A DNA stretch of 64,000 nucleotides from Erwinia persicina NBRC 102418. GTDB lineage: Bacteria; Pseudomonadota; Gammaproteobacteria; Enterobacterales; Enterobacteriaceae. The notes under the pieces were generated by a model. That model did not search any database, was not told the DNA's origin, and was given only the letters and a program-made list of their open reading frames with translations. Numbering within the stretch: the first letter of the stretch is position 1; every line of letters begins with the position of its first letter. Location of the stretch: positions 1 through 64,000 of the forward strand of contig NZ_BCTN01000015.1 in the NCBI RefSeq assembly GCF_001571305.1, given 5' to 3'. The translations under genes were made by a program, and so were the position numbers. Shown here piece after piece: positions 53,506 through 63,961 of this stretch.

Positions 53506-55713
53506 TTAGAAACGGAAGGTGGCCGTGCCGACAATCTGGCGCTCCGCGCCCCAGTAGCAGGCGTGCTCACGGTAGCAGCTGGCAACATAATTACGGTCAA
53601 ACAGGTTATTAACATTGATGCCAATGGAAGAACCTGGCAGGCCGAACCGCCCCAGATCATATTTCACCGCGGCATCAACCAGCGTATAGCCTGCGACGTC
53701 GAAGTTTTGGTCCTGCTTATCGCCGTTGCTGTCCTGATGGCGATACAGCCCCTTGCTTTCACCCACATAGCGCAGCCCGGTTCCCAGCGTCAGGCCGGAG
53801 AGTGCCGTCTCATTGAAGGTGTAATCGCCCCACAGGGACGCCATATGCTTAGGCACCTGCACCGGCGTTTTGCCACGCAGATAGTTGTCTTCAGTGTATT
53901 CCGCATCGGTATAACTGTAGGACGCCGTCACATTGATGTTGGCATTCACCGCAGCTTTAGCTTCAAACTCGAAACCACGTGAGCGAATTTCCCCGCCCTG
54001 TACGCTGAACAGCGGTGCCGCCGGGTCACCCATCAGGTTATTGTTTTTGGTCAACTGGTAAATCGCCCCGGTCAGCACGATCGGGCGATCTTTCGGCACA
54101 TATTTCACGCCGGCTTCATACTGTTTGGCGCGTGAGGGCGTAAAGGTTTCTCCACCCAGAGTGGTGCCGCTGTTAGGAATAAACGACTCACTGTAGCTGA
54201 AATAAGGGGCGATGCCGTTATCGAAGACATAGTTCACCCCACCGCGCCAGGTAAAGGCCTGATCGTGGGTTTTGTTTTCACTGGCGTTGCGATCGAATGC
54301 TGACATGGTGAGATAGTCATAGCGCCCGCCCAGGGTTAACACCCAGCGGTCCCACTCCATCTGATCCTGCGCGTAAAGACCGGTCTGTTCCTGCTTGTTC
54401 AGGTACTGATACGGGTTATACAACAGGGTTGGCTGATCGTTGCCGTACACCGGATTCAATGCATCCAGCGGGGCAGCTGCGCCAAAAATAGCATCGATAT
54501 CGTTGCGTGAACGCTGATAATCCACGCCCATCAGCAGCGTGTGATCCACCTGACCCGTAGCAAATTTAGCCTGCGCCTGGGTGTCGACGGCAAACTGATT
54601 CAGCTTCTCCTGAGAGTGCGCGTAACCTCGATCGATGGTGTTATTGACGGTATTCAGGCCGTTGCCATAAATGCTCAGGTAATGGGTGCGCATCTGGGCG
54701 TAACGCAGGTTCTGGCGCACGGTCCAGGTATCATTAAAGGCATGGTCAAAACTGTAGCCGACCATTTTGGTGTTTCGCGAAATCTTGTTGCTGTCTTCGC
54801 CTTCATCAAAGTCCCTTGGCAGCTTGTGCTGATTGCCGTTGGCGTCGGTAATCGGGACGACCGTGCCTTCACGCGGCAACCATCCGTAATAGCCGGTTTC
54901 CGGTTCATTCTGGAAGTAGCTGAGGAAAGTAAAGTTGGTGTTCTCATCGGGCTGCCAGCTGAAAGAAGGAGCAACGGTATAACGCTTCTCTTTATTCATC
55001 TGCTGCTGCGCATCAGCACTGCGTGCCAGGCCTGTCAGGCGATAAGAGAATTCGCCGTTATTATCCAGTGCACCGCCAAAGTCAAAACCTGTTGAAAACA
55101 GGTTATCAGTGCCCATCTGGAACTGAACCTCACGTAAAGATTCGGTGGTCGGACGCTTACTCACCATGGATACGATGCCGCCGGGATTACTTTTCCCATA
55201 CAGCACGGATGTCGGGCCGCGCATCAGCTCAACGCGCTCCAGGAAATAGGGATCAACCGCAAACTCTGAGTAATTGTCACCCTGTAGTTTCAGCCCATTG
55301 AGATACTGATTGGTATTTGTCTCACTAAAACCGCGGATGGATAAGGCATCAATCACGTTCGACGCACCGCGGTTACCCACCATCACCCCGGTGGTATAGC
55401 CCAGCGCTTCTTTCACTGATAAAGGCTGGTGTGTCTGCATTTCCTGGCTGGTAATGATCGACACTGACTGCGGGTTTTTCTCAATAGGCGTGTCGGTCTT
55501 GGTGCCGGTGGCGCTGTGTTTTGCCGCAATCGTCGGAGCCGGACCCCAGGCACTTTCCTGCGGTTCGCTGCCGGCGGTGGCTGTGACGTTAATGGTCTGT
55601 TCGGCGGCAAAGGCGGTTCCGCTGGTAAGAGACAGAGCGACAAGCACCGCCAGCTGCCGTTTTGCTGTTTTCGCGTGGTTAAAATCAGTGGATAAATCGC
55701 GCAGATTGGCCAT
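53506..55713 (-). CDS. fhuA: TonB-dependent ferrichrome outer-membrane receptor FhuA
   Basis: This 735-residue receptor takes up ferrichrome. A signal peptide ends AFA (36), and the TonB box TINVTA is at 40-45. The plug domain runs to about 190 and the 22-strand barrel ends in FRF. The plug carries QESAWGPAPTIAAKHSATGTK-type sequence close to E. coli FhuA. The external loops are shorter than in E. coli; the region around the phage-binding loop L4 has no cysteine pair there. A Fur box lies upstream. Confidence 0.95.
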   Translation of the reverse strand: MANLRDLSTDFNHAKTAKRQLAVLVALSLTSGTAFAAEQTINVTATAGSEPQESAWGPAPTIAAKHSATGTKTDTPIEKNPQSVSIITSQEMQTHQPLSVKEALGYTTGVMVGNRGASNVIDALSIRGFSETNTNQYLNGLKLQGDNYSEFAVDPYFLERVELMRGPTSVLYGKSNPGGIVSMVSKRPTTESLREVQFQMGTDNLFSTGFDFGGALDNNGEFSYRLTGLARSADAQQQMNKEKRYTVAPSFSWQPDENTNFTFLSYFQNEPETGYYGWLPREGTVVPITDANGNQHKLPRDFDEGEDSNKISRNTKMVGYSFDHAFNDTWTVRQNLRYAQMRTHYLSIYGNGLNTVNNTIDRGYAHSQEKLNQFAVDTQAQAKFATGQVDHTLLMGVDYQRSRNDIDAIFGAAAPLDALNPVYGNDQPTLLYNPYQYLNKQEQTGLYAQDQMEWDRWVLTLGGRYDYLTMSAFDRNASENKTHDQAFTWRGGVNYVFDNGIAPYFSYSESFIPNSGTTLGGETFTPSRAKQYEAGVKYVPKDRPIVLTGAIYQLTKNNNLMGDPAAPLFSVQGGEIRSRGFEFEAKAAVNANINVTASYSYTDAEYTEDNYLRGKTPVQVPKHMASLWGDYTFNETALSGLTLGTGLRYVGESKGLYRHQDSNGDKQDQNFDVAGYTLVDAAVKYDLGRFGLPGSSIGINVNNLFDRNYVASCYREHACYWGAERQIVGTATFRF

Positions 55714-55756
55714 TTAGCATTTCTCTGAAAAAAGATTGTTGAATGTGAAACGAAAC

Positions 55757-55775
55757 GATAATTATTATTATAACG
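55757..55775. promoter_or_regulatory. Fur box upstream of fhuA
   Basis: The 19 bases GATAATTATTATTATAACG match most of the GATAAT-type Fur consensus. The site lies 44 bases before the fhuA ATG, in the promoter region, so iron repression of fhuACDB is likely. Confidence 0.7.
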
Positions 55776-55889
55776 GCCGGATAATATGCGAAACAAAGCC
55801 TGCTCTGCAAGGAAAAATGCCCCGCACAACTGGCCACACAACCCGCACGGGCATTGGCCTGATCGCTTAAAAATGCATGATTTTCGACT

Positions 55890-55912
55890 GCCGGGAAAGG
55901 TCATTTCCCGGC
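55890..55912. other. Inverted repeat downstream of the acid phosphatase gene
   Basis: A perfect 9-bp stem GCCGGGAAA/TTTCCCGGC with a 5-base loop lies 37 bases after the phosphatase stop. The run of T in the minus-strand RNA comes before the hairpin, not after, so it is not a standard terminator. Confidence 0.45.
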
Positions 55913-55948
55913 AAAAAAAGAGGATGGGTTTTGGCCTGGCAGAAAGAA

Positions 55949-56677
55949 TTAGCGATTAAGCTCCTGTTTTACTTCTTTTAATGCCGTCATAAAGGCGGGC
56001 AGGGTTTGCAGGCGGGCAAACTCTACGGCCCCGACGTAGCGTCCCGCATTGACGTCACTCTGCCAGTGCGCACCGCAGATGACCCGGCTCTGGCCAAACT
56101 CCCAGGCTCGCCTGGCCAGTTCCTGTGCACGTTCCGGCTTCGCCTCTGCCAGCACCAGCCCGAGCAGGGTTCCATAGGTGGTGTGGCCGGAGGGGTATGA
56201 ACCATTTTTACGCAGCGCCGCCTCGTCACCGGGCTGGCAGGTATGGTGACCAAAAACGACAAAAGGACGCGTGCGCATATAATATTCTTTCGCACCGTCA
56301 GGCGCGTAGGTTCCCCCCATCAACAGCAGGTTCTTTAACATTGCCCAGGTCGCGGGTGTCTGGGCCTCACTCAGTGTCATGCCCAGCGCGGGAGAAAAGG
56401 TTTTGGCGATACTGGCCGCGTCCAGTCGCGCATCCTCCGTGGCCTGCTGCCAGCGCGGCGTACCTTTCATTGCGTATCCCGCCTGATAGGCTGCTTTATC
56501 AAGCGCAAAGGCGGGATCATTTTTGGCCGGCGGAGGCGGCAGATAATACTGGCTGTTTACCGCACCGGCGGCAGAATGAAACGGCGTAAATCCCTCGCCG
56601 GTTTTGGCCTGAGCCGGGATGTTAGCGAGCAGTACGCCCCCCAACAGAAGGCTGGAAAACAGAATGGTGTGTTTCAT
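55949..56677 (-). CDS. phoN: Class A non-specific acid phosphatase
   Basis: This 242-residue secreted enzyme hydrolyses phosphate monoesters at acid pH. A signal peptide ends AQA (24). The class A signature is complete: K130-x6-R137-P138, PSGH at 162-165, and S197-R198-x5-H204-x2-D208. An AAGGATC Shine-Dalgarno precedes the ATG. It sits between mrcB and fhuA, where E. coli has no such gene. PhoN and PhoC are names used for close relatives; the exact one is uncertain. I see no Pho box. Confidence 0.9.
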   Translation of the reverse strand: MKHTILFSSLLLGGVLLANIPAQAKTGEGFTPFHSAAGAVNSQYYLPPPPAKNDPAFALDKAAYQAGYAMKGTPRWQQATEDARLDAASIAKTFSPALGMTLSEAQTPATWAMLKNLLLMGGTYAPDGAKEYYMRTRPFVVFGHHTCQPGDEAALRKNGSYPSGHTTYGTLLGLVLAEAKPERAQELARRAWEFGQSRVICGAHWQSDVNAGRYVGAVEFARLQTLPAFMTALKEVKQELNR

Positions 56678-56861
56678 TTTTAAGATCCTTTTAAATTAAT
56701 CAGCGCCCTTATCCTTGCTGAGCATTACCGTCAAAAAAGAGATCCGGATCTTATTTTATGGTGCTATCTGGAAATTTAGGGAAATTTAGCATGTAAAATC
56801 AAAAGCTTTAACGCCGAAGCTTTAAACGTAATAGTTAATAAATCCCCCTGATTCAGGCGAA

Positions 56862-56887
56862 AAAAAAGCCGGTTTCCCGGCTTTTTC
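56862..56887 (-). terminator. mrcB terminator
   Basis: On the minus strand AAAAAGCCGG pairs with CCGGCTTTTT across a GAAA tetraloop, followed by further T. It lies 15 bases after the mrcB stop. Confidence 0.9.
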
Positions 56888-56901
56888 ATTCAGCACTGAC
56901 C

Positions 56902-59430
56902 TTACTGGCCGAACATATCCTTGATCCAGCCAGCCACACCGTCAGCATCCTTTTGCTCATTTTGCTGGCCGGGCTGTCCCTGCTGAGTCTGCGGATTTTG
57001 CTGATTCTGCTGCTGCAACATCTGTTGTTGCTGCTGAACCTGCTGTTGCTGCTGCTGGCACAACGCATTCGCATCAGTGGTCCACACCGGCAGACTACGC
57101 CAGCTGCTGCTGGCGCTGCCGCACACAAAGTTACCGGCGGAGTCCACGTTCATCGGCGAGATATCTTCCGGTGGCGTGAGCATCAGCGGCATCGGGGCCT
57201 GATTCTCCAGATAGCGGCGATAGAGCTGCATCGCACCGCTGGCACCGTACAGCTTGGTAGGCTGGTTGTTATCACGACCAATCCAGGTGATCGCCACCTC
57301 TTTGCCATCAATACCGGCAAACCAGCTGTCCACCAGGTTGTTAGTGGTCCCGGTTTTACCCGCCAGGTGCGCTTTCGGGAACTTCGCGCCCAGGGCACGT
57401 GCGGTGCCGTGATCGGCGACCTGCTGCATGGTATACAGCGTCAGATAAGCCGCCTGCGCCGGAACCGCACGCTCGGCCTGTGGGAAGCTCTGATACAGCA
57501 CGCTGCCATCTTCGGCAATCACGGAACGCAGTGCCGACAGTGGCGCACGGCTGCCGCCGCTGGCAATGGTCTGGAACGCCTGAGCCACTTCCACCGGGGT
57601 CAGGTTCAGCGCACCCAGCAGCATGGCCGGTACCGGGTGAAGCTGATCTTTCGGCACGCCCAGCTTAGTCCAGGTATCGACTACCTGCGGCAGACCCAGC
57701 GTCATGCCCAGATTAACCGTCGGTACGTTCATCGAGTTAGTCAGCGCGTCGACAAGCATCACCTGGCCGCTGAAACGGTGGTCATCGTTCTGCGGCTTCC
57801 ACACCTGCCCGTTCGGCTGCTTCAGCGCGATCGGATTATCCGCAATCCAGGTATTCAGACGGTAGGTATCCGGCTGACTGAGCGCCGTCAGATAGGTCGC
57901 CGGTTTGGCCAGCGAGCCAATGGAACGACGCGCCTGCAGCGCGCGGTTGTAACCGGCGAACTGCGGATCGGCACCGCCCACCATCGCGCGGACTTCGCCG
58001 CTGAAGCGGTCGACCACCACCATCGCGGTTTCCAGATCGTTAACGCCGCGCTGTTTACGCAGCGCCGGGATGCCCTCTTCTACTGACTTCTCCGCGGCAT
58101 CCTGTGACACCGAATCCAGCGTGGTGAAGATTTTCACCCCGGAGAGATCCTTCACTTTGTCACCGAGTTTCGCCTGCAGCTCGTTACGCACCATCTGCAT
58201 AAACGCCGGCTGCGGAGTAATCACGCCCCCTTTTGGCTGCACGCCCAGCGGACGGGCGCTCAGCATATCGTACAGCTCCTGGTCGATAACCTTTTGCTGC
58301 TGCAACAGGCGCAGCACCAGGTTACGACGCTCCAGCGACAGCTTAGGGTTACGCCACGGGTTGTACAGGGAGGCACCTTTCACCATCCCCACCAGCAGGG
58401 CCTGCTGATCGAGGCTCAGTTCGTCCACCGGACGACCAAAGTAGTACAGGCTGGCCAGCGGGAAACCACGGATCTGATCGTTACCGGCCTGGCCGAGATA
58501 CACCTCATTCAGGTACAGCTCCAGAATGCGATCTTTGCTGTAACGCGCATCCATAATCAGCGCCATATAGGCTTCATTAGCCTTACGCCACAGAGAACGC
58601 TCGTTGGTCAGGAACAGGTTCTTCACCAGCTGCTGCGTCAGCGTACTGCCACCCTGCACAGCGCGTCCGGCGGTGATGTTGGCGAGGAAGGCACGGCCAA
58701 TCGAATAGAGGCTGATACCGTCGTGCTGATAGAAATGACGATCTTCCGTCGCCACCAGGGTATCCACCAGCAGGTCAGGGAACCCGGCGCGTGGTACAAA
58801 CAGCCGCTGTTCACCGTTAGGTGACTGCAGCATGGTGATCAGGCGCGGGTCGAGGCGGAAGAAGCCGAAGCTGCGTCCGTTATCGAGATTTTTAATGTCC
58901 ATCAGCTCATCGCCGCTGAAGGTCAGGCGGGCGCGGATCTGCCCCTCTTTGCTGTCCGGGAAATCAAACGGGCGGCGGATCATCTCAATGCTGTTGGCCT
59001 GGACGGTAAATTCGCCCGGACGCGTCATACGCGTCACTTCGCGATACTGTGTGCCTTCCAGCAGGGCAATCATCTCTTTTTTATTGTAAGACATGCCGGG
59101 CTCAAGGCTGACCATACGGCCGTAGACCGTCGCAGGAAGCTGCCAGACTTTGCCATCAATGCGGCTGCGGATCTGGGAATCAAGGTAGAAACCATAAATG
59201 GCCATCACCACTGCGAAGATCAGGAAAAGCTTAAACAGTAAGCCTAACCAGCCTCTTTTCTTGCGCGCAGCGCGTCCTTTTCCTTTACGTGGCATCGGGG
59301 TTACCTCTTCTTCATCCTGATCATCATAGTCATCGTATTCTTCTTCCTTACGGCGACCACGCCCCGCTTTATTACGCGCAGGCTGGGGCTGTTTTCCTTT
59401 TCGCCCGATAGGTTCGCGATCGTCAGACAT
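56902..59430 (-). CDS. mrcB: Penicillin-binding protein 1B (bifunctional peptidoglycan synthase)
   Basis: This 842-residue enzyme polymerises and crosslinks peptidoglycan. A charged cytosolic tail (1-60) and one membrane helix (about 62-84) precede the UB2H domain that meets LpoB. The glycosyltransferase acid is E229 (ATEDRHFY), and the transpeptidase SxxK is S506-K509. The tail before the end is very glutamine-rich (about 790-825) and closes with [12 protein letters not shown] as in E. coli. The Shine-Dalgarno is GGAGAAATAGAAG. Confidence 0.96.
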   Translation of the reverse strand: MSDDREPIGRKGKQPQPARNKAGRGRRKEEEYDDYDDQDEEEVTPMPRKGKGRAARKKRGWLGLLFKLFLIFAVVMAIYGFYLDSQIRSRIDGKVWQLPATVYGRMVSLEPGMSYNKKEMIALLEGTQYREVTRMTRPGEFTVQANSIEMIRRPFDFPDSKEGQIRARLTFSGDELMDIKNLDNGRSFGFFRLDPRLITMLQSPNGEQRLFVPRAGFPDLLVDTLVATEDRHFYQHDGISLYSIGRAFLANITAGRAVQGGSTLTQQLVKNLFLTNERSLWRKANEAYMALIMDARYSKDRILELYLNEVYLGQAGNDQIRGFPLASLYYFGRPVDELSLDQQALLVGMVKGASLYNPWRNPKLSLERRNLVLRLLQQQKVIDQELYDMLSARPLGVQPKGGVITPQPAFMQMVRNELQAKLGDKVKDLSGVKIFTTLDSVSQDAAEKSVEEGIPALRKQRGVNDLETAMVVVDRFSGEVRAMVGGADPQFAGYNRALQARRSIGSLAKPATYLTALSQPDTYRLNTWIADNPIALKQPNGQVWKPQNDDHRFSGQVMLVDALTNSMNVPTVNLGMTLGLPQVVDTWTKLGVPKDQLHPVPAMLLGALNLTPVEVAQAFQTIASGGSRAPLSALRSVIAEDGSVLYQSFPQAERAVPAQAAYLTLYTMQQVADHGTARALGAKFPKAHLAGKTGTTNNLVDSWFAGIDGKEVAITWIGRDNNQPTKLYGASGAMQLYRRYLENQAPMPLMLTPPEDISPMNVDSAGNFVCGSASSSWRSLPVWTTDANALCQQQQQQVQQQQQMLQQQNQQNPQTQQGQPGQQNEQKDADGVAGWIKDMFGQ

Positions 59431-59729
59431 GTCTTCTATTTCTCCAGGGGAAGGCGTCGGCCAGGCCGACTACTCTCGTTGCACGACGGCAATTGCGGAA
59501 CCAGAACCTTCTGAAAGCCTCTGGCCGACACGCAGGGGTTGTCGGAAGATGACGCACCGTCATCGCACTGACACCTTACTCCCCCTGCTAAAGCGCGACA
59601 GAATACCATTTATTACCGGCAGGCTTAACCTTGATTTTTTTATCACCCGCCGGCCAGCGCAGAAAAAAACAAGCCTTGTCAGCGGGATACCTAATATCGT
59701 TTTTTAAATTGTTACGATTAAAAGTGTTG
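59431..59729. other. hrpB-mrcB intergenic region
   Basis: This 299-base gap has no gene. It holds the mrcB promoter, a tight palindrome GTCGGCC-A-GGCCGAC near 59454-59468, and CCGACA/TGTCGG arms nearby. I cannot assign them a role. Confidence 0.45.
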
Positions 59730-62180
59730 TCACTTCCCATTTCCCGGGGAAGCAAATCTTTTCACCCGGCTGGTGGGTGCGGTGTTGGCAGGATCGTCCG
59801 GCCAGAGGTGTTTGGGATAGCGCCCTTTCATCTCTTTCTGGACTTCCCGATAGGCCCCCGACCAGAAGGCCGCCAGGTCGCGGGTGATCTGCAGGGGACG
59901 GTGTGCCGGGGATAACAGCTCCAGCACCAGCGGCACGCGTCCGTTGGCCACGCAGGGGTTTTTCGCCTCACCGTACATCTCCTGCAGACGTACCGCCAGC
60001 GCCGGGGGCTTGTCCCGATCGTACTGAATTGGCAGACGGCTGCCGGTGGGCACCACATAGTGGGTGGGCAACAGGCTGTCCAGTTGCTGGCGCTGCGCCC
60101 AGGTCAGCCGTTGTAACAGGGCGCTGGTGAGATCAAGCTGACGCAGCCCTTTGCCATCCCGGATGCCCCGCATGGCCGGCAGCAGCCACTGTTCCAGCGT
60201 TGCCAGCAGCGCGCTATCCTGCATATCGGGCCACTCCCCTTCCGCCAGCCACTGCGCAGCGCAGCGCAGCCGCACCCGGAGCTGCTCTGACTGCGGCGTC
60301 CAGTTCAGCACCGACAGGCCCTTACTGCGCACCCAGCGCAGCATGGCGGCGTGCAGTTCATCTTCGGCAGGTTTTGCCAGCGGCTGGGATTTCAGCACCA
60401 GTTGACCAATCTGCTCCCGTCGCCAGGCGCGCAGCGTGCCTTTTTCTTCATCCCACTCAACTTCCGTCTGCTGCTGTACCAGCCCGGGCCGCTGGCTGAT
60501 CAGCCTGTCGATATCCAGTGGCAGCGCCTGTAAAATACGTGCGTCGGGTTGCCCACTTCCCTGCAGCAGCGCCGGGGCAATCAGCCACTCATAGCGGGTT
60601 AAACCGTCCTCACGATCCAGCGAGGCTCCGCTCCCGTTGGCTAACTGATAGCGTCCGTCTACCCCCCGACGCCGGGCGATACGGTCGGGAAATGCCGCCG
60701 CCAGCAGCGGCGCAATCAGATCTTCATCCGGCCGTCCGCCGCTGATGTTCAGTCGCTGTTGCAGCTGACGGGCGCGACGTTGCCACTGCGGCAGACGGCG
60801 ATGGAAGCTGTCGCGCAGGTCGGCACTGCCGCGTACCGGATCCTCCAGTATTGCCACCAGCTCCGCCGCCGTCGCCACCGCACCGGCATCATTACCGGCG
60901 GCCATCAGCAGGGCCGCAAAGCGCGGCTCACTGCCCAGCGCGACCATTTTACGGCCACCGGTCGTCAGCCTGCCGGTATCGTCCGTCGCACCCAGTTGCA
61001 ACAGCAACTGCCGCGCTGCCGCGATCCCGGCAGCGGGCGGCGCATCCAGCCACCGCAGCTGGCCCGCCTCCTGGCAGCCCCACTGCAGGAGATCGAGCCA
61101 CAGGGAGGCAAGATCGCTGTGGAGGATCTCCGGGTCGCTGTGCGCGGCGGCGCGTTCAGCCTGCTCCTTTGCCAGCAGATGAACACAGATGCCGGGTTCA
61201 AGACGCCCGGCGCGTCCGGCACGCTGGGTCATTGATGCCTGGCTGACGCGCTGGGTTTGCAGGCAGGTCACCCCGCTGCGCACATCAAACTGCGCGCTGC
61301 GCTCCTGGGCACTGTCCACCACCAGACGGATACCCTCAATCGTCAGGCTGGTTTCGGCAATATTCGTTGCCAGCACCACTTTACGCCGCCCGGCGGGCGC
61401 AGGCAGGATCGCCCGGCGCTGTTCGGCCAGTGTCAGCGCACCGTACAGCGGACAGAGGTCAACATCACCGTCCACCCTTTCCGCAAGCTGCGTTTGCACG
61501 CGCTGGATTTCCGCCACACCGGGCAGGAACAGCAGCATTGAACCTGACTCTTCACGCAAAAGCTGACTGGCCTGGCGGGCAACCGCCTCCTCAAAACGCA
61601 GGTGGCTTGCCAGCGGCTGATAACGACGCTCCACCGGGAATGAACGTCCCTCTGAACTGATTAAGGGGGCCTGCGGCAGCCAGTCCCGCAGCCGTGAATT
61701 ATCCAGCGTTGCGGACATAATCAGCACGTTCAGGTCATCACGCAGGCCGCCCTGAACGTCAAGCAACAGCGCCAGCGCCAGGTCTCCCTGCAGGCTGCGC
61801 TCGTGGAACTCATCAAGGATCACCAGCGATACGCCATCAAGCATCGGATCCTGCTGCAGCATCCGCGTCAGAATACCTTCGGTGACGACCTCCAGCCGGG
61901 TATTTTTGCCGCAGCGGCTTTCGCCGCGCATACGGTAGCCCACGGTTTCGCCGGGTTCCTCACCCAGCAGCTCAGCCAGCCGCTGTGCCACATTGCGTGC
62001 GGCCAGCCTGCGGGGTTCGAGCAGCAGGATCCGCCCGTCAAATCCGGCCTGCTGCAGGATCTGTAGCGGGAGCCAGGTGGATTTTCCCGCCCCGGTGGGC
62101 GCGGCCAGTAACACCTGCGATGACGTCTGCAATGCCGCTAACAGCTCGGGTAGCACGGCACTGACCGGTAATAAACTCAC
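59730..62180 (-). CDS. hrpB: ATP-dependent RNA helicase HrpB
   Basis: This 816-residue DEAH-family helicase has Walker A GAGKS at 30-34, the motif II DEFH, SAT, and the QRAGRAGR motif VI. The HrpB C-terminal domain follows. I place the start at GTG 62180: a GGAG lies 7 bases upstream and the protein then begins like E. coli HrpB. A longer frame runs to 62201. Its substrate is not known. In E. coli thpR lies upstream on the other side; it is absent here. Confidence 0.94.
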   Translation of the reverse strand: MSLLPVSAVLPELLAALQTSSQVLLAAPTGAGKSTWLPLQILQQAGFDGRILLLEPRRLAARNVAQRLAELLGEEPGETVGYRMRGESRCGKNTRLEVVTEGILTRMLQQDPMLDGVSLVILDEFHERSLQGDLALALLLDVQGGLRDDLNVLIMSATLDNSRLRDWLPQAPLISSEGRSFPVERRYQPLASHLRFEEAVARQASQLLREESGSMLLFLPGVAEIQRVQTQLAERVDGDVDLCPLYGALTLAEQRRAILPAPAGRRKVVLATNIAETSLTIEGIRLVVDSAQERSAQFDVRSGVTCLQTQRVSQASMTQRAGRAGRLEPGICVHLLAKEQAERAAAHSDPEILHSDLASLWLDLLQWGCQEAGQLRWLDAPPAAGIAAARQLLLQLGATDDTGRLTTGGRKMVALGSEPRFAALLMAAGNDAGAVATAAELVAILEDPVRGSADLRDSFHRRLPQWQRRARQLQQRLNISGGRPDEDLIAPLLAAAFPDRIARRRGVDGRYQLANGSGASLDREDGLTRYEWLIAPALLQGSGQPDARILQALPLDIDRLISQRPGLVQQQTEVEWDEEKGTLRAWRREQIGQLVLKSQPLAKPAEDELHAAMLRWVRSKGLSVLNWTPQSEQLRVRLRCAAQWLAEGEWPDMQDSALLATLEQWLLPAMRGIRDGKGLRQLDLTSALLQRLTWAQRQQLDSLLPTHYVVPTGSRLPIQYDRDKPPALAVRLQEMYGEAKNPCVANGRVPLVLELLSPAHRPLQITRDLAAFWSGAYREVQKEMKGRYPKHLWPDDPANTAPTSRVKRFASPGNGK

Positions 62181-62437
62181 GTTTTTGCTCCATAACAGCA
62201 TGGTCTAATTCTTGCGGGCATTGTAGCATCCTCCGGGGCAGATTGACCGGGGGGCCGCAGGTGTTTACCGCCTTGCGTTCCCCGTCATCTGCCTGTCATA
62301 TCAATGCGCAACGCTACGCAGTCTGTACTGCTGAAGCCGCGTAATTTTCGGGTCACTGCCCGTCGGCGTGTCGTGTGAATAGTGTCACGCCACGCCAGCA
62401 GGAGTTAACGGGCGGAAAATGACGATAAGGAATTCCT
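62181..62437. other. Region between hrpB and sfsA (no thpR)
   Basis: These 257 bases hold the divergent starts of hrpB and sfsA. No remnant of the RNA 2',3'-cyclic phosphodiesterase gene thpR, found here in E. coli, is recognisable in any frame. Confidence 0.5.
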
Positions 62438-63142
62438 ATGGAGTTTAGTCCCGGACTGCAGTCAGCGACGCTGGTTAAACGCTATAAGCGCTTTCTGGCA
62501 GATATTGTCACACCGGAAGGAGAAGCCCTGACCATCCACTGTGCGAACACCGGTGCCATGACCGGTTGCGCCACGCCGGGTGACATCGTGTGGTATTCAA
62601 CATCGGTCAGTCTGACGCGGAAATATCCGCACAGCTGGGAACTGACGAGAACCCAGGAGGGACACTGGATCTGCGTCAACACCCTGCGCGCTAATGCCCT
62701 GGTGCGGGAAGCACTTACCGCCGCGACGATTCCGGAGTTATCCGGATACGATACGCTGTTACCGGAAGTAAAATACGGTAGTGAAAACAGCCGCATTGAC
62801 TTCCTGTTACAGGCAGATAATCGCAGTAACTGCTATATTGAAGTCAAATCCGTGACGCTGTTACAGCAGGGTAAAGGGTATTTTCCGGATGCGGTGACCG
62901 AGCGTGGCCAGAAGCATTTGCGCGAACTGATACAAATAGCGCAATCTGGCCATCGGGCGGTACTGTTCTTCGCCGTTCTGCATTCGGGGATTGAGGACGT
63001 TTCCCCGGCGCGTCATATTGATGCACGCTACGCGGAACTACTGGCACAGGCACAACAGAGCGGGGTTGAACTACTCTGCTATAAGGCGCAGTTATCACCG
63101 GAGGGGATCCGCCTGCACAGGCCCCTGACGGTGGAGTTGTAA
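62438..63142 (+). CDS. sfsA: DNA/RNA nuclease-like protein SfsA
   Basis: This 234-residue protein matches E. coli SfsA in length and sequence. An N-terminal OB-like domain is followed by a PD-(D/E)XK-type core: the Asp in SRIDFLL near 127 and the Glu-x-Lys in YIEVKSV near 140. It was named for sugar-fermentation stimulation; nucleic acid binding is known, the cell role is not. An AAGGAATT Shine-Dalgarno precedes the ATG. Confidence 0.93.
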   Translation: MEFSPGLQSATLVKRYKRFLADIVTPEGEALTIHCANTGAMTGCATPGDIVWYSTSVSLTRKYPHSWELTRTQEGHWICVNTLRANALVREALTAATIPELSGYDTLLPEVKYGSENSRIDFLLQADNRSNCYIEVKSVTLLQQGKGYFPDAVTERGQKHLRELIQIAQSGHRAVLFFAVLHSGIEDVSPARHIDARYAELLAQAQQSGVELLCYKAQLSPEGIRLHRPLTVEL

Positions 63143-63450
63143 AATGTAGCGCGGTTTGCTTTTATACGGCCACCCAGCGGGCATTAAGTGACTGAGTCAA
63201 TACAGGAAACTGATGCTGTTGCGGTGCCGGATGAATGAACAGGGCGCGCGCTAAATACGCTTTTCCTCACAGGCTTGTCAAGTCATGTTCAGGAATAATT
63301 GCTAACCTTGACCGCTTCTGTTATTTATAGCGGCCTGTTTTTTTCCCCACCGTGGGATCGATACCCGAATATGTCGGGTTGCAGGGTAGCTGCCAACGCC
63401 CTGCAGCTTAAAGATGAAGGGTGTAGTGCGTGTTATCCAGGAGAAACAAC
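63143..63450 (+). promoter_or_regulatory. dksA upstream region
   Basis: This 308-base gap holds no convincing gene. It includes an inverted repeat TGCAGGG...CCCTGCA around 63379-63403, which can form a stem in the dksA leader. AT-rich stretches around 63280-63345 are the likeliest place for the promoter; I cannot fix it. A 62-codon frame at 63299-63487 is unlikely to be real. Confidence 0.4.
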
Positions 63451-63906
63451 ATGCAAGAAGGGCAAAACCGTAAAACATCGTCCCTGAGTATTCTCGCCAT
63501 CGCTGGGGTGGAGCCGTACCAAGAGAAGCCAGGCGAAGAGTATATGAACGAAGCCCAGCTGGAGCACTTCAAGAAAATCCTTGAAGCCTGGCGCAACCAG
63601 CTTCGGGATGAAGTGGATCGCACTGTTTCGCACATGCAAGATGAAGCCGCTAACTTCCCGGATCCCGCTGACCGCGCCACTCAGGAAGAAGAGTTTAGTC
63701 TTGAACTGCGCAACCGCGACCGTGAGCGCAAGCTGATCAAAAAGATCGAGAAGACGCTGAAGAAAGTGCTCGATGACGATTTTGGCTACTGTGAATCCTG
63801 TGGCGTTGAAATCGGTATTCGTCGCCTTGAAGCGCGTCCTACTGCTGATCTTTGTATTGACTGCAAAACGCTGGCGGAAATCCGCGAAAAACAAATGGCC
63901 GGTTAA
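63451..63906 (+). CDS. dksA: RNA polymerase-binding transcription factor DksA
   Basis: This 151-residue factor enters the secondary channel of RNA polymerase and works with ppGpp in the stringent response. The coiled-coil tip DPADRA (near 71-76) has the two key aspartates, and the zinc finger is C114, C117, C135 and C138. Nearly identical to E. coli. I chose ATG 63451 with a CAGGAGAAA Shine-Dalgarno; seven upstream codons are open. It is the last gene in the window. Confidence 0.98.
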   Translation: MQEGQNRKTSSLSILAIAGVEPYQEKPGEEYMNEAQLEHFKKILEAWRNQLRDEVDRTVSHMQDEAANFPDPADRATQEEEFSLELRNRDRERKLIKKIEKTLKKVLDDDFGYCESCGVEIGIRRLEARPTADLCIDCKTLAEIREKQMAG

Positions 63907-63920
63907 CGGCGCATTGATTG

Positions 63921-63961
63921 TGCAGTGGAGCTGGAAACGGCTCCCGTTTCCGCTTCACTGC
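63921..63961 (+). terminator. Probable dksA 3' hairpin
   Basis: GGAAACGG and CCGTTTCC form a stem, extended outward by CAGTG and CACTG, fifteen bases after dksA. CGATCTTTTCT follows, a weak T-run, so it could terminate in part. Confidence 0.5.

Noticed and set aside
63299-63487. A 62-codon frame upstream of dksA with four cysteines
   Set aside because: It overlaps the dksA start, lacks a good ribosome site and does not resemble a known leader peptide; it could be a leader frame, but the evidence is too thin.
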